In this document: in pieces, positions 18,039 to 28,887 of the stretch
How the letters are laid out: every line of letters starts with the position of its first letter
Position numbering within the stretch: position 1 is the stretch's first letter
NCBI RefSeq assembly: GCF_000959365.1
Contig: NZ_CP009555.1
Coordinates: 3,844,001-3,908,000 of the forward strand
Source: Burkholderia oklahomensis C6786
Lineage (GTDB): Bacteria; Pseudomonadota; Gammaproteobacteria; Burkholderiales; Burkholderiaceae
Direction: 5' to 3'
Length of the DNA stretch: 64,000 bases
Notes under the pieces: model-generated
Databases searched by the model: none
What the model saw: the letters and a program-made list of their open reading frames with translations, nothing else
Told to the model about the DNA's origin: nothing
Program-made: the position numbers and the translations under genes

Positions 18039-18102
18039 GGTCGAGGAAGCTCGCTGGAAAAGTTGGGAAGGCGGCGCACGGCGCGCGCCGCGTCTACTCG
18101 AT

Positions 18103-18130
18103 AGACGAATCGCGCACGCATTTTTTTACC
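18103..18130 (-). promoter_or_regulatory. MbaS/OrbS-type promoter of the mbtH operon
   Basis: Minus-strand GGTAAAAAA (18130-18122), 10 nt, GATTCGTCT (18111-18103). The TAA stop codon of mbaS (18128-18126) is part of this -35 element, so sigma gene and target promoter overlap. Confidence 0.8.
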
Positions 18131-18773
18131 GGCTGCGCGCGCGGCCGTCGCAGAACGCCGGGCATGCGAGCCCGCGCGCGGCTGCATCGACGCACGCGAC
18201 GCAGTGCCGCTCGGCGTCGCGGACCATGAAATGCACGAGCGTCTGCGACACGTTCAGCGCGCGCGCCGCGCTTTGCAGCGTCTCCTCGCGCAGCCGCACC
18301 ATCTCGAACGCGGCGCGGCTGCGCGCCGGCAACTGCGCGAGCGCGTCGTACACGTGGCGCAGCGTGTCGCGCACGACGAGCGCGGCCTCGGGCGACAGCT
18401 CCGGCGACGGCACGTCGAGGCCGTCGTCCTCGTCCGCGTGATAGGTGTTCTCGAGCGTCTGGCGGCGGCACGCGTCGATCGACGCATTGCGCACCATTCG
18501 CGTCACGTACGCGACGGGCTGCCTGATCGCATCCTGGTTCGGAAAATCCACGAGCTTGACGAACACGTCGTGGACGACGTCCTCGGCCCGGCTCGCGCAG
18601 CCGACGAAGCCGCGCGCGAGCTTCACGAGCATCGGCCGGTTCGCGACGAGCACGTCGACGAGCGCGCCGTGCGCGGGAGCGGACGCCGCGCGCGGGCCGG
18701 ACGGGAACGCGGCGGTCGAATCGAGGATCGGTAACGGTTTTGCCGGCGCCGGCCGAGCGAGCACTTCCGCCAT
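18126..18773 (-). CDS. mbaS: ECF iron-starvation sigma factor MbaS (OrbS/PvdS-like)
   Basis: 215 aa. Sigma region 2 is recognisable in LARGFVGCASRAEDVVHDVFVKL and region 4 in LPARSRAAFEMVRL...SAARALNVSQTLVHFMVRDAE. GGAG lies just upstream of ATG 18773 (MAEVLARPAP). After region 4 the protein has a cysteine-rich tail (HCVAC, then CPAFC). I recall that such a tail in OrbS has been linked to direct iron sensing, but I cannot verify that here. No anti-sigma gene is adjacent, as in the PvdS/OrbS class, so control is probably by Fur plus the tail. Three matching promoters in the window mark its regulon. Confidence 0.93.
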   Translation of the reverse strand: MAEVLARPAPAKPLPILDSTAAFPSGPRAASAPAHGALVDVLVANRPMLVKLARGFVGCASRAEDVVHDVFVKLVDFPNQDAIRQPVAYVTRMVRNASIDACRRQTLENTYHADEDDGLDVPSPELSPEAALVVRDTLRHVYDALAQLPARSRAAFEMVRLREETLQSAARALNVSQTLVHFMVRDAERHCVACVDAAARGLACPAFCDGRARSR

Positions 18774-18820
18774 GGATTCTCCAGATGTTTTGCTCAATGA
18801 CGGCAATCTAACGTAAACGC

Positions 18821-18861
18821 GAATCGTTCTCAATCTGATTTATTGATAACCTGATAATCAC
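18821..18861 (-). promoter_or_regulatory. Candidate Fur-binding region upstream of mbaS
   Basis: AT-rich block 50-90 bp upstream of mbaS containing GAATCGTTC and TGATAACCTGATAATCA, which resemble overlapping GATAAT-type Fur hexamers. No exact 19-mer match. It is assigned mainly because Fur control of this sigma class is established. Confidence 0.4.
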
Positions 18862-18973
18862 GCGGGATTTGTCGTTTTGCGGGATTTCGCCTGCCGGTCG
18901 TTGCCGGCAATGAAACGATGACGCTACGATGCAGCGTTCGCCCCCTCCGCCGCGCTCGTCGCGCCCTTTTCCG

Positions 18974-19627
18974 ATGCCGCTCATCGCCTGCCTGCATACC
19001 GCCGACAGCAACGTGCCGCTCTTCGAGCGCGCGGCCGCCGCGCTCGGCCTTGCGCCCGGATCGCTCGCGCATTGCGTGCGGCCCGAACTGCTCGCCGCCG
19101 CGGAGCGCGCGGCCGCGACCGGTTCCGGCCTGCCCGCCCCGATTGCCGGGCAAACCCGGGCGGCGCTCGTCGCGCTCGCGCGCGACGCCGATGCGGTGCT
19201 GCTCAATTGCTCGACGCTCGGGCCGAGCGTCGATGCGCTCGCCGCGCATCCGAAGCCGATCGTGCGCGCGGACGCGGCGCTCGCTCGCGCGTGCGCGCAG
19301 GCCGGCCGGCGCGTCGCCGTGCTGTGCGCGGCGCCGAGCACCGAGCGGCCGACTCGCCGGTTGTTCGAAGAGGAAGCGCGCGCCGCGGGCGCGCAGATGG
19401 AGGTGTGGATCGTCCCGGATGCGTGGACGCGCTTTCGCGCGGGCGATGCGGCCGGCTACCGCGCATTGCTCGCGCAAGCGGCCGACGCCGCGTATGCGCA
19501 AGGCTTCGACGTCGTCGCGTTCGCTCAGACGTCGATGGCGATTGCCGCGCCGGACGTGACGCTCGGACCGCCGCCTTTGACGGTGCCGGAGGCTGCGCTC
19601 GCAAGCGTCGTCGCGCGGCTGCGCTGA
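18974..19627 (+). CDS. Asp/Glu/hydantoin racemase-like protein
   Basis: 217 aa from ATG 18974 (MPLIACLHTADSNVPLF). The segment DAVLLNCSTLGPSVDAL places a cysteine where the first catalytic Cys of the Asp/Glu racemase superfamily sits, and FDVVAFAQTSMAIAAPD matches the conserved (L/F)AQxSM block near the C terminus. No equivalent second catalytic cysteine is evident there, so racemase activity is uncertain and the protein may be a non-racemising relative. It is divergent from mbaS with 200 bp between. An ATG at 18929 would add a Pro/Arg-rich tail and is less likely. It has no obvious functional link to either neighbour. Confidence 0.75.
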   Translation: MPLIACLHTADSNVPLFERAAAALGLAPGSLAHCVRPELLAAAERAAATGSGLPAPIAGQTRAALVALARDADAVLLNCSTLGPSVDALAAHPKPIVRADAALARACAQAGRRVAVLCAAPSTERPTRRLFEEEARAAGAQMEVWIVPDAWTRFRAGDAAGYRALLAQAADAAYAQGFDVVAFAQTSMAIAAPDVTLGPPPLTVPEAALASVVARLR

Positions 19628-20017
19628 CGGGCGCTGCACGCGCCGGCCGCGCAGCGCCCCGGTTCAGAATCGCCGTGGACGCATGAGCGTCGCGCTGTTC
19701 GAGCATCGGCGCGTCCCGCCGCACGCGGCGCCGAAACCGGTATTTTCCGCGTGCGCGTTCCGTCGATTCCGCCGCGCCGAGGATGTCGGTTGCGGAAGAG
19801 CGGCTGCGAGCGCTGGCCGGATGACGCCTGTCGCGGCCCCGACAGGCCCGCCCTCTTCTCGCCCGGCTCTGCCCGCTGCGCGCCGCTCAGTGCTCACATC
19901 TCATTGTTCATTGCTCACGGCACACCGCTCGCCGCACGAAGCACGAAGCACGAAGCACCAACCACCAAGCACGAGGCGCGAAGCACCCAGCGACGCGCGT
20001 CGCCCTCGCGCACCGCG
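19628..20017. other. Intergenic stretch with heptamer repeats
   Basis: About 390 bp between convergent genes. Apart from the tandem repeat at 19934-19989, nothing recognisable; no strong terminator hairpin found. Confidence 0.5.
19934..19989. repeat. Heptamer tandem repeat, eight units
   Basis: GCACGAA three times, then GCACCAA, CCACCAA, GCACGAG, GCGCGAA, GCACCCA, in register with 7-bp period. A likely variable-number locus. Confidence 0.85.
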
Positions 20018-20764
20018 CTAACGCGCCGTATACCCCCCGTCGACGGGCAACGCCACCCCGCTCACCATCGCCGCCGCATCGCTCAGCAGGAACAGGATCG
20101 GCGCGACGACGTCCGCGACGCTCGCGAAGCGTCCGAGTGGAATCGCCGCGAGCATCGGCCGGCTCAGCTCGGGATCGCTCCACGCGTGCTCGGCCATCGG
20201 CGTCAGCGTGACGGTCGGATTGACGCTGTTCACGCGAATCCCGTGCGGCCCGAGCTCGACGCACAGCACGCGCGTCATCGCATCGAGCGCCGCCTTCGAC
20301 GCGCAATAGCTCAGATGCGACGGCAGCGCGACGAGCGCCGCCTGGCTCGACACGTTGACGATGCTGCCGCCGCGCCCCGCATCGATCATCGCGCGCGCGA
20401 CGTGCCGCGCGACCAGCATCGCGCCGCGCGCGTTGACGGCCATCACGCGATCGAAGTCGTCGCCCTTCGTGTCGATCGCCGCGGCGAGGCGCGTCACGCC
20501 CGCGCAGTTGACGAGCCCGTCGAACGCGTCGCGCATCCGCTCGCCGCCGAGCGCCGCGCTCACCGACGCTTCGTCGCCGACGTCGAGTGCGAGCGGCTCG
20601 CAGCCCGTCTCGTGCGCGAGCCGCTCGAGCTCGCGCACGTTGCGCGCGGCGGCGACGACGCGCGCGCCGCAGCCGCGCAGCGCGACGGCCGCCGCGCGGC
20701 CGATCCCGCCCGATGCGCCCGTCACGAGGATCGATCGGCCGTTGAAATCGAATGCGGCGCTCAT
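20018..20764 (-). CDS. SDR-family oxidoreductase, L-xylulose/carbonyl reductase-like
   Basis: 248 aa. The Rossmann motif GASGGIG is near residue 17, with NCAG and the catalytic Ser in VNVSSQAAL followed by YCASK. The block GIRVNSVNPTVTLTPMAEHAWSDPE is strikingly like the DCXR (L-xylulose reductase) subgroup, as is PLGRFASVADVVAPILFLLSD. It probably interconverts a ketose or polyol with NAD(P)H. ATG 20764 overlaps the kinase stop in ATGA, so it is the last gene of the polyol operon and translationally coupled. Confidence 0.9.
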   Translation of the reverse strand: MSAAFDFNGRSILVTGASGGIGRAAAVALRGCGARVVAAARNVRELERLAHETGCEPLALDVGDEASVSAALGGERMRDAFDGLVNCAGVTRLAAAIDTKGDDFDRVMAVNARGAMLVARHVARAMIDAGRGGSIVNVSSQAALVALPSHLSYCASKAALDAMTRVLCVELGPHGIRVNSVNPTVTLTPMAEHAWSDPELSRPMLAAIPLGRFASVADVVAPILFLLSDAAAMVSGVALPVDGGYTAR

Positions 20765-22311
20765 GATGTCTGCAGTCCGTGCATGAAGGGTTGGAGCGCC
20801 GGATAAAGCCCGGCGTAGAGCGCGAAGCGCGCATCGTGGAGCGCCGCGCGCCGCGCATCGGGACGCGCGCGCTCGGCGAGCGTGACCCAGCCTCGCCGCG
20901 CGGCGTCGCGCGACACGAGCCCCGCGCCGACCGCCGCGAGGAGCGCCGCGCCCATCGCGGCTTCGACGTCCTCGGCGATCGTGCATACGGGGTAGCCGGT
21001 GATGTCGGCGACGCTCTGCATCCACAGATCCGAATGCGCGGCGCCGCCGACCACGACGAGCCGGTCGTCGAGCGCGAGCGCACCCGTGCCGGCCGCCCCC
21101 GCCGCGATGTTGTGCCGCAGCGCGTAAGTGACGCCTTCGAGCACCGCGCGATACAGATGCGCGCGCGTGTGATAGAGCGACAGGCCGACGAACGCGCCGC
21201 TCGCCTTCGCGTCCCACACCGGGCTGCGCTCGCCCATCAGGTACGGCAGGAACATCACGCCGTCGCTGCCTGCCGGCACTTGCGAGGCGGCCGCCTCGAG
21301 CAGGCGATGCGCGTCGCCGCTAGGCGTCGCGCGCGCGGCTTCGACCTCCGCATGGCAGAACTGCTCGCGAAACCACGACACCGACGCGCCCGCCGTGATC
21401 GCGCCGCCGAACACGTACAGATCGCGGCGGCCGTCGAACACGTGCGGCATGCTGACGAGCCCGCGCCGCGCGTCGGTCGTCTCCGCGATGTAGCCCCAGC
21501 ACATGCTCGTGCCGATCATCGCGACGTGCTGGCCGCGCCGCGTCGCGCCCGCCGCGAACGTCGCGACCGCCGCATCGACGCCGCCCGCGACGACCGGCGT
21601 GCCCGCCCGCAGCCCGAGCTCGTCCGCCCATCGCGCGAGGAGCCCGCCCACCGCCGCGTCGGAATCGACGAGCCGCTCCGGCATCATCGTCGCCGGGATG
21701 CCGAGCATGTCGAGCGCTTCGTCGGACCAGTCGCGGCGATCCAGGTCGTACACGCCGCCGATGTTGCCCGCGGCGCTGTGGTCGACCGCGAGCTCGCCCG
21801 TCAGCCGATACGCGACGTACGCGTTCGGCGGCACGAAATAGCGGATGTTCGCCCATACGTCGGGCCGCTTGTCGCGCAGCCACAGCATCTTCGTGTAGCC
21901 GTAGTAACTGTCGACGCCGTTGCCCGTGATCGCCAACAGCCGCTCGACGTCGACGTTCGCGCGCACCCAGTCGACTTCGCCGGTCGCGCGCCGGTCCATC
22001 CAGATGAGGCACGGGTGGAGCGGCCGCATCCCGCGATCGACCGGAATCCCCGAGCCGCCGTACAGGCTGCTCACGCAGAGCGCCTTGATCGACGCGGCGT
22101 CGACGCCCGCCGCGCGCGCATCGGCGACGCAGTGCGCGATGCACTCGCGCACCGCGTCGAACCACACGGCCGGCCACTGCTCGGCCCACAACGGCTTCGG
22201 CGTATCCGGCCGGTACGCCGCCGCGCGCTGCGCGACGATCGCGCCGTCCACGCCGACCAGGATCGCCTTCGTGCTCTGGGTGCCGATGTCGACACCAATC
22301 ACGCATTCCAT
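20761..22311 (-). CDS. FGGY-family carbohydrate kinase
   Basis: 516 aa. The N-terminal ATPase motif is GVDIGTQSTKAIL; WAEQWP, IWMDRRATGEVDW and the central GNIGGVYDLDRRDW follow. The C-terminal FGGY-type block includes VVGGAAHSDLWMQSVADITG. The family phosphorylates ketoses or polyols. The neighbouring EltD-like dehydrogenase and DCXR-like reductase suggest erythrulose, xylulose or a similar ketose as substrate, but this is inference. GGAGG lies 5 nt upstream of ATG 22311, and 32 bp separate it from the dehydrogenase gene. Confidence 0.9.
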   Translation of the reverse strand: MECVIGVDIGTQSTKAILVGVDGAIVAQRAAAYRPDTPKPLWAEQWPAVWFDAVRECIAHCVADARAAGVDAASIKALCVSSLYGGSGIPVDRGMRPLHPCLIWMDRRATGEVDWVRANVDVERLLAITGNGVDSYYGYTKMLWLRDKRPDVWANIRYFVPPNAYVAYRLTGELAVDHSAAGNIGGVYDLDRRDWSDEALDMLGIPATMMPERLVDSDAAVGGLLARWADELGLRAGTPVVAGGVDAAVATFAAGATRRGQHVAMIGTSMCWGYIAETTDARRGLVSMPHVFDGRRDLYVFGGAITAGASVSWFREQFCHAEVEAARATPSGDAHRLLEAAASQVPAGSDGVMFLPYLMGERSPVWDAKASGAFVGLSLYHTRAHLYRAVLEGVTYALRHNIAAGAAGTGALALDDRLVVVGGAAHSDLWMQSVADITGYPVCTIAEDVEAAMGAALLAAVGAGLVSRDAARRGWVTLAERARPDARRAALHDARFALYAGLYPALQPFMHGLQTS

Positions 22312-22343
22312 GCCGCCTCCGCGATTCCGTTAGCGACTTGCGG

Positions 22344-23447
22344 TCAGCGGCGCGGCTTCAGCAGCACCTTGATCGAGTCGAGCGAATTCGCGACCCGGAT
22401 CGCCTCGTCCCATTCGTCGAGCGAGAAGCCGTGCGTGACGATTCCCTTCGACGTGACGAGCCCGCGCGCAAGCAGATCGATCGCGACAGGATAGCAATAT
22501 GGACCGAGATGCGCGCCGCGCACGTCGAGTTCCTTGCGATCGCCGATGATCGACCAGTCGACCGTCGTGTCCTTGCCGAACACCGAGAACTCGACGAAGC
22601 GGCCGAGCTTGCGGATCAGGTCCATCCCTTGCGTGACGCCCGCCGGCACGCCGGTCGTCTCGATGTAGACGTCGCAGCCGTAGCCGCCCGTCAGGTCGCG
22701 GACGATCGCGAGCGCGTCGTCGCGCGTCGGATCGATCGTCACGTCCGCGCCGTATTCGCGCGCGAGCGCGAGCCGCTCGGCGACGAGATCGATCACGACG
22801 AGCCGCTTCGGCGTCTTCAGCTTCGCGACCTGCGTCATCATGAGGCCGAGCGGCCCCGCGCCCGCGATCACGACGACGTCGTCGAGCTGGAGGTCGCCGC
22901 GATTGACCGTGTGGATCGCGCACGCGAGCGGCTCGATGATCGCCGCGTCCTCGAGCGAGATGCCGAGCGGGATCTTGTGGACGATCGCGGTCGGCGGAAT
23001 CCGCATGTATTCGGCCATCCCGCCGTCGGCGACCTCGCGCTGGAAGCCGAAGATGTCGTGGACCTCGCACATCCAGTACTGGCCCGACTTGCAGTAGCGG
23101 CACTTGCCGCACGGCACGATCTGCTCGGCGATCACGCGCTCGCCGAGCGCGACGCCGAAGTGCTCGGCCGCGCCTTCGCCCAGCTCCTCGACGTAGCCGA
23201 AGAACTCGTGGCCGGGAATCACGGGCGCCTTGACCCACGGGCTCGGGCCGCCCCAGAACATCTTCGCGCCGGAATGGCACTTGCAGTCGCTCGCGCAGAT
23301 CCCGCACGCGCCGATGCGGATCACGAGCTCGCGCGCGGCCGCGCGCGGCTTCGTCACGCGCTCGACCCGATAGTCCTCGGGAGCGTGGCAGACGATCGCC
23401 GTCATCTGCTGCGTATCGTTGCCCGTTTCGTTGTCTCGATTCGTCAT
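22344..23447 (-). CDS. Zinc-dependent alcohol dehydrogenase, erythritol/threitol dehydrogenase (EltD)-like
   Basis: 367 aa MDR-family enzyme. The catalytic zinc site is in CGICASD and GHEFFG, and the structural zinc cysteines are in PCGKCRYCKSGQYWMC. The Rossmann motif is GAGPLG. The blocks DLTGGYGCDVYIE, GRFVEFSVFG, TVDWSIIGDRKELDVRGAHLGPYCYP closely resemble, from memory, mycobacterial EltD, which oxidises erythritol or L-threitol to a tetrulose. The operon adds a sugar ABC importer, FGGY kinase and SDR. The start 23447 was kept (MTNRDNETG); the internal ATG at 23405 (MTAIVC) matches the family N terminus equally well. Confidence 0.88.
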   Translation of the reverse strand: MTNRDNETGNDTQQMTAIVCHAPEDYRVERVTKPRAAARELVIRIGACGICASDCKCHSGAKMFWGGPSPWVKAPVIPGHEFFGYVEELGEGAAEHFGVALGERVIAEQIVPCGKCRYCKSGQYWMCEVHDIFGFQREVADGGMAEYMRIPPTAIVHKIPLGISLEDAAIIEPLACAIHTVNRGDLQLDDVVVIAGAGPLGLMMTQVAKLKTPKRLVVIDLVAERLALAREYGADVTIDPTRDDALAIVRDLTGGYGCDVYIETTGVPAGVTQGMDLIRKLGRFVEFSVFGKDTTVDWSIIGDRKELDVRGAHLGPYCYPVAIDLLARGLVTSKGIVTHGFSLDEWDEAIRVANSLDSIKVLLKPRR

Positions 23448-23537
23448 GGTTTCGGTTTGCCTGGCTGGGTTCGATGAAAAAGGGATGCCGGACGAGGCGG
23501 CCGGCGAACGGGCGACGCGCGTGCGCCACGTCCGCCG

Positions 23538-23573
23538 CTCATGTCGCTCATGTCGCTTACGTCACTTACGTCG
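23538..23573. repeat. Nonamer tandem repeat, four units
   Basis: CTCATGTCG twice, then CTTACGTCA and CTTACGTCG, in the 226-bp gap between the permease and dehydrogenase genes. Confidence 0.8.
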
Positions 23574-23655
23574 CGCGAGCCGCATTTGCCGCCGCTCGCC
23601 GCGACGCGGCGCATGACGGGCACGACGTGCGGTGCGCGCGCCGCCGCTGCTTGCG

Positions 23656-23679
23656 TCACGCTCGTCACGTTCGTCACTT
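23656..23679. repeat. Second nonamer repeat at the permease gene end
   Basis: CGTCACGCT, CGTCACGTT and a partial CGTCACTT, running into the 3' end of the permease gene (its stop is at 23674-23676). Confidence 0.65.
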
Positions 23680-24709
23680 GCGCCGCTCGCGGCCGATATA
23701 GATCGCGAGCAGGATGATTCCGCCCTTGATCACGTTCTGCACGTACGGATTCACGCCGATCATGTTGAGGCCGTTGTTCAGCACGCCGAGCAGGAGCGCG
23801 CCGATCAGCGTGCCGACGATCGAGCCGCGGCCGCCCGCGATCGACGTGCCGCCCATCACGACGGCCGCGATCGCGTCGAGCTCGAAGCCGACGCCCGCGT
23901 TCGGCTGCCCGCTCATCAGGCGCCCGGTCAGCACGAGCGCGGCGAGCGCGGACGTGAGCCCGGCGAACGTGTAGACGACGAGCTTCACGCGCGCGACACG
24001 CACGCCGGAGAGCCGCGTCGCGTGCTCGTTGCCGCCGATCGCGTACACGTAGCGGCCGAACGGCATGCGTTCGAGCAGCAGCCACGCGAGCGCGTAGACG
24101 ACGAGCATCGTCAGCACGGGCATCTGCACGCCGAGCACCTTGCCGCTGCCGAAGAAGCGGATCCAGTCGGGCAACCCGTCGATCGGATAGCCGCCCGTGT
24201 AGATGAGCGCGAAGCCGCGCGCGATGCCCATCGTCGCGAGCGTGACGATGATGGGCGGCATCCCGGCGAACGCGACGAACAAGCCGTTCGCCGCGCCGAG
24301 CGCGAGCCCGACGCCGACGCCCGCTGCGAGCGCCGCCGCACCGTTGATGCCGGCGACGAGCAGGCCCGCCGTCAGCGTGCCGGACAGCGCCATCACCGAG
24401 CCGACCGACAGGTCGATGCCGCCCGTCAGGATCACGCAGGTCATCCCGACGCCGATGATCGCGTTGATCGACACCTGCCGCAGCACGTTCTCGAGGTTCG
24501 CGGCGCTCAGGAAGCTGTCGCTCGCGAACACCATCGCGATGCACACGACGACGAGCCCGACGAGCGGATAGAACGTCGTCGAGCGCCTGAGCGCGGCGAC
24601 CGCGTGCCCCGCGCGCGCGCGGGCGGGCGGCGGCGCGCCCGGGCCCGCGGCCTGCGCGGCGCCCGCGGCGGCGGGCGCGGGAGAAGAAGGCGACGGCGCG
24701 GCCGTCCGG

Positions 24710-24723
<14 letters not shown>
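23674..24723 (-). CDS. Sugar ABC transporter permease (RbsC-like)
   Basis: 349 aa. After a polar Ala/Pro/Arg-rich N-terminal tail of about 45 residues come 8-10 membrane helices. The segments [25 protein letters not shown] and [25 protein letters not shown] are signatures of the RbsC/AraH permease family. GGAGCG precedes ATG 24723; the start lies inside the ATPase gene (14-bp overlap). It imports the polyol or sugar with the ATPase and binding protein upstream. Confidence 0.92.
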
Positions 24724-26230
<1,507 letters not shown>

Positions 26231-26361
26231 CGCTTCCTCGCTCGCTTCGTCATGCGCGCGCGCCGCGCCGCCGTCCGCGCGCGCGGACTCGTCCGGCACC
26301 GCGGCCCGGCGCGCGCCGCTCATGGTTTCATCCATGTCGTCGGCCTCGTCGCAGCGCCCGC

Positions 26362-27309
26362 TCACCAGCTGAAGGTCTTCGCGTTGCCCTTGTCGATCAG
26401 CTTCACGTCGACCGGAATCGCCTTCGGCACATTGGCGCCCCACTTCTTCGCGAGCCCGATGCCGATCGCGAGGCGGATCTGGTCGCGCGGGAACTGCGCG
26501 GACGTTTCGATGAACTTCGAGTTCGGCTTCTGGATCGCGGCGACCGCCTCGGGCGCGCCGTCGACGCTCGTCAGCCTGATGTCCTTGCCCGACGCCTCGA
26601 TCGCGGACAGCGCGCCCATCGAGCCGCCGTCGTTGACGCTGAAGACGCCCTTCAGCTTCGGATGCGCCTGGATCATGTTCTCGGTCACGGTGAGCGCGGT
26701 CGCGCGCTCCTGCTTGCCGTTCTGCACGTCGACGATCTTCACGTTCGGGAATTTCGCGAGCGCCGCGCGGCAGCCGCGCACGCGCTCGAGGATCGGCACG
26801 ACCGGAATGCCGTCGAGGATCGCGACTTCGCCGCCGCCGCCGATCGCCTTCGCGAGGTACTCGCACGACATCGCGCCCGCATCGAAATTCTTCGAGCCGA
26901 CGAACGAATCGACCGGGCCGTTCGCGTTCGCGTCGACCGCGACGACGACCGCGCCCGCCTTCTTCGCCGACACGACGGCCGACTGGATGCCCGTCGAATC
27001 GGTCGGGTTCACGAGCAGGATGTCGATCTTCTTCTGCAGCATGTCCTCGACGTCGCTCACCTGCTTGCTGACGTCGTGATGCGCGTCGGTCACGATCACC
27101 TGCGCGCCGATCGACGCGGCCGCCTCGTTGAGCGCCTTTTGCATCGTCACGAAGTACGGGTTGTTGAGCTCCTGGAACGTCATGCCGATCCTGAGCGGCG
27201 CCGCGTGCGCGACGCATGCGCCGCCGAGCGCGATCGCGAACGCCGCGGCGCGCAGCGCGCGCGCGGCCGGGTTGCCGGAAGCCGGCGTCGAAGAAGCGGT
27301 AAGCATCAT
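26362..27309 (-). CDS. Periplasmic sugar-binding protein (RbsB-like)
   Basis: 315 aa with a signal peptide ending AHA before [17 protein letters not shown], the typical start of a mature ribose-type binding protein. [41 protein letters not shown] and [19 protein letters not shown] are family blocks (Peripla_BP_4). GGAG lies upstream of ATG 27309; a second ATG follows directly. It binds the transported sugar or polyol, probably a tetritol or pentitol given the downstream enzymes. 131 bp separate it from the ATPase gene. Confidence 0.92.
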   Translation of the reverse strand: MMLTASSTPASGNPAARALRAAAFAIALGGACVAHAAPLRIGMTFQELNNPYFVTMQKALNEAAASIGAQVIVTDAHHDVSKQVSDVEDMLQKKIDILLVNPTDSTGIQSAVVSAKKAGAVVVAVDANANGPVDSFVGSKNFDAGAMSCEYLAKAIGGGGEVAILDGIPVVPILERVRGCRAALAKFPNVKIVDVQNGKQERATALTVTENMIQAHPKLKGVFSVNDGGSMGALSAIEASGKDIRLTSVDGAPEAVAAIQKPNSKFIETSAQFPRDQIRLAIGIGLAKKWGANVPKAIPVDVKLIDKGNAKTFSW

Positions 27310-27410
27310 GGTTGTCTCCGTTTTCTAGGTATGAGCGCGCCCTGCGCGCCGCGGAAGCGGCGCGCCGGAAGACGCGTGACTTGCTGGGTTGCTCGGGAAC
27401 GCGGGCCGGC

Positions 27411-28400
27411 TCAGCCGGACAGCAGGACTTCGGGGATCGGACGGGCCTCGCCGCGCGCCTGCGCGGCGGGCACGATCGCCGGCGCGCCGGCGATGCCCGC
27501 GCCGCGCTTCGCGGCCGCCTCCGACGCATCGCGGCTCGCGTCGTTCAGCGCCTGATAGCGGCGAAAGCGCGACGGCGACATGCCCTTCACCGCGAGGAAC
27601 TGGCGATTGAAGTTCGACAGATTGTTGAAGCCGCTCCTGAAGCAGATGTCGGTGACGCTCGCGTCGCCGTCCATCAGCAGTTGGCAGGCCAGATTGATGC
27701 GCATCCGGTTCACGTACTGGACGAACGGCAAGCCGGTGTGCCGCCGGAAGTAATGCGAGAACGCGCTCACGCTCTGCCCGGCGAGCCGCGCGAGATCGGT
27801 CTCGCGCAATTCGTTCGCGAGGTTCTTGCCGATGTACGCGAGCGCGTGGTTGATGCGGGTCGACGCGAAGGTCGACGGATCGGCTTCGTACGCGGGACTC
27901 GCGAGCAGTTCGCGGTCGGTCGCGTCGACGAGGATCTGCAGCATCGACAGGAACAGCACGATGCGCCGCAGCCCGCGCGCGTGGATCAGCTCGGCGAAGA
28001 GCGGCTTGATCGCCTCGCTCGTGCGCGGGCCGAACTGCACGCCGCGGCGCGCGTCGGCGAGGAGCGTCTCGACGTGCCGCCATTCGGTGAAGCTGTCCTC
28101 GCAGCGCGACACGAACGCCTGGCCGAACTGCACGACGAGATTGCGCTCGGCGACCGTCTTGCCTTCCGGCACGTCGCTCACCCAGTTGTGCGGCAGGTTC
28201 GGCCCCATCAGCACCAGATTGCCGGGGCCGAAGCCGCCGACATAATCGCCGACGAACATCTGCCCCGTCGTCTCGACGATCAGATGCACTTCGAACTCCG
28301 GATGAAAGTGCCACCGCACCGTGCGGTACGGATAGCCATGCGACCACGCCTTGAACGACTCGCCGCGGCGCACGTCGACGACTTCGAGATCGGGCTGCAC
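27411..28400 (-). CDS. AraC-family regulator of the polyol operon
   Basis: 329 aa from a GTG at 28400 preceded by AGGAGGAG, which decides this start over upstream ATGs. The N-terminal cupin ([37 protein letters not shown]) binds the inducer, and the C-terminal double helix-turn-helix is in [19 protein letters not shown] and [22 protein letters not shown] tail of about 50 residues after the DNA-binding domain is Ala-rich. It is encoded just upstream of and in line with the transporter operon (101-bp gap), so it probably activates that operon in response to its sugar. Confidence 0.9.
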   Translation of the reverse strand: MQPDLEVVDVRRGESFKAWSHGYPYRTVRWHFHPEFEVHLIVETTGQMFVGDYVGGFGPGNLVLMGPNLPHNWVSDVPEGKTVAERNLVVQFGQAFVSRCEDSFTEWRHVETLLADARRGVQFGPRTSEAIKPLFAELIHARGLRRIVLFLSMLQILVDATDRELLASPAYEADPSTFASTRINHALAYIGKNLANELRETDLARLAGQSVSAFSHYFRRHTGLPFVQYVNRMRINLACQLLMDGDASVTDICFRSGFNNLSNFNRQFLAVKGMSPSRFRRYQALNDASRDASEAAAKRGAGIAGAPAIVPAAQARGEARPIPEVLLSG

Positions 28401-28763
28401 ACGCTCCTCCTGTTCTCCAGACCACGGCGCGCGCGCCGCTCCTCCGATATGTCGGAGCGCCCGGCAGCGCCCCGCCGTTCGTCTTGTGTAGTGCGAACGA
28501 TAGTCGCCGGCCATCCGGCCGGCCACTAAAAATCAGACACCGGACCGATATTTTTTTGAATTCGGACGAATGCGGACGCCGGATGCGTCAAATTTGGTGC
28601 GAAGCAGCAGGTCTCGCGCGTGCGCGGCGGCGTGGCGGCGCATCGCCCAAGCTCCGGCCGCCCGGCCGTCCGGCGGTATCGCCGCCGATGGCGCCCGACA
28701 CGCCGATCGCCGCCTTCGCGAAAATGCGCCCCACTGAAACAATGCGGGATTTATTCCGCCTCC

Positions 28764-28845
28764 AAATTCCCGAATTAAGTCGACAAATCGCGATTTCATT
28801 TTTTCGTCAAAGATAAATCACCTTATCAAGATAAATTCCCGAATT
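28764..28845. promoter_or_regulatory. Operator-like palindrome cluster upstream of capA
   Basis: Two identical 13-bp copies of AAATTCCCGAATT (28764-28776 and 28833-28845; core AATTC-CC-GAATT is an inverted repeat) flank the perfect 12-bp palindrome AAATCGCGATTT (28785-28796). They lie 43-124 bp upstream of the cap -35 box, a suitable place for activator or repressor binding. Confidence 0.55.
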
Positions 28846-28887
28846 GACGGACAGAAAATCAGTAGGCGCGTGAAAAGAATGTTCCGA

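Noticed and set aside
26231..27529. Long N-terminal extension of the RbsA-like ATPase frame
   Set aside because: Overlaps the binding-protein gene antiphase and has shadow composition; GAGGA and the family N terminus support 26230.
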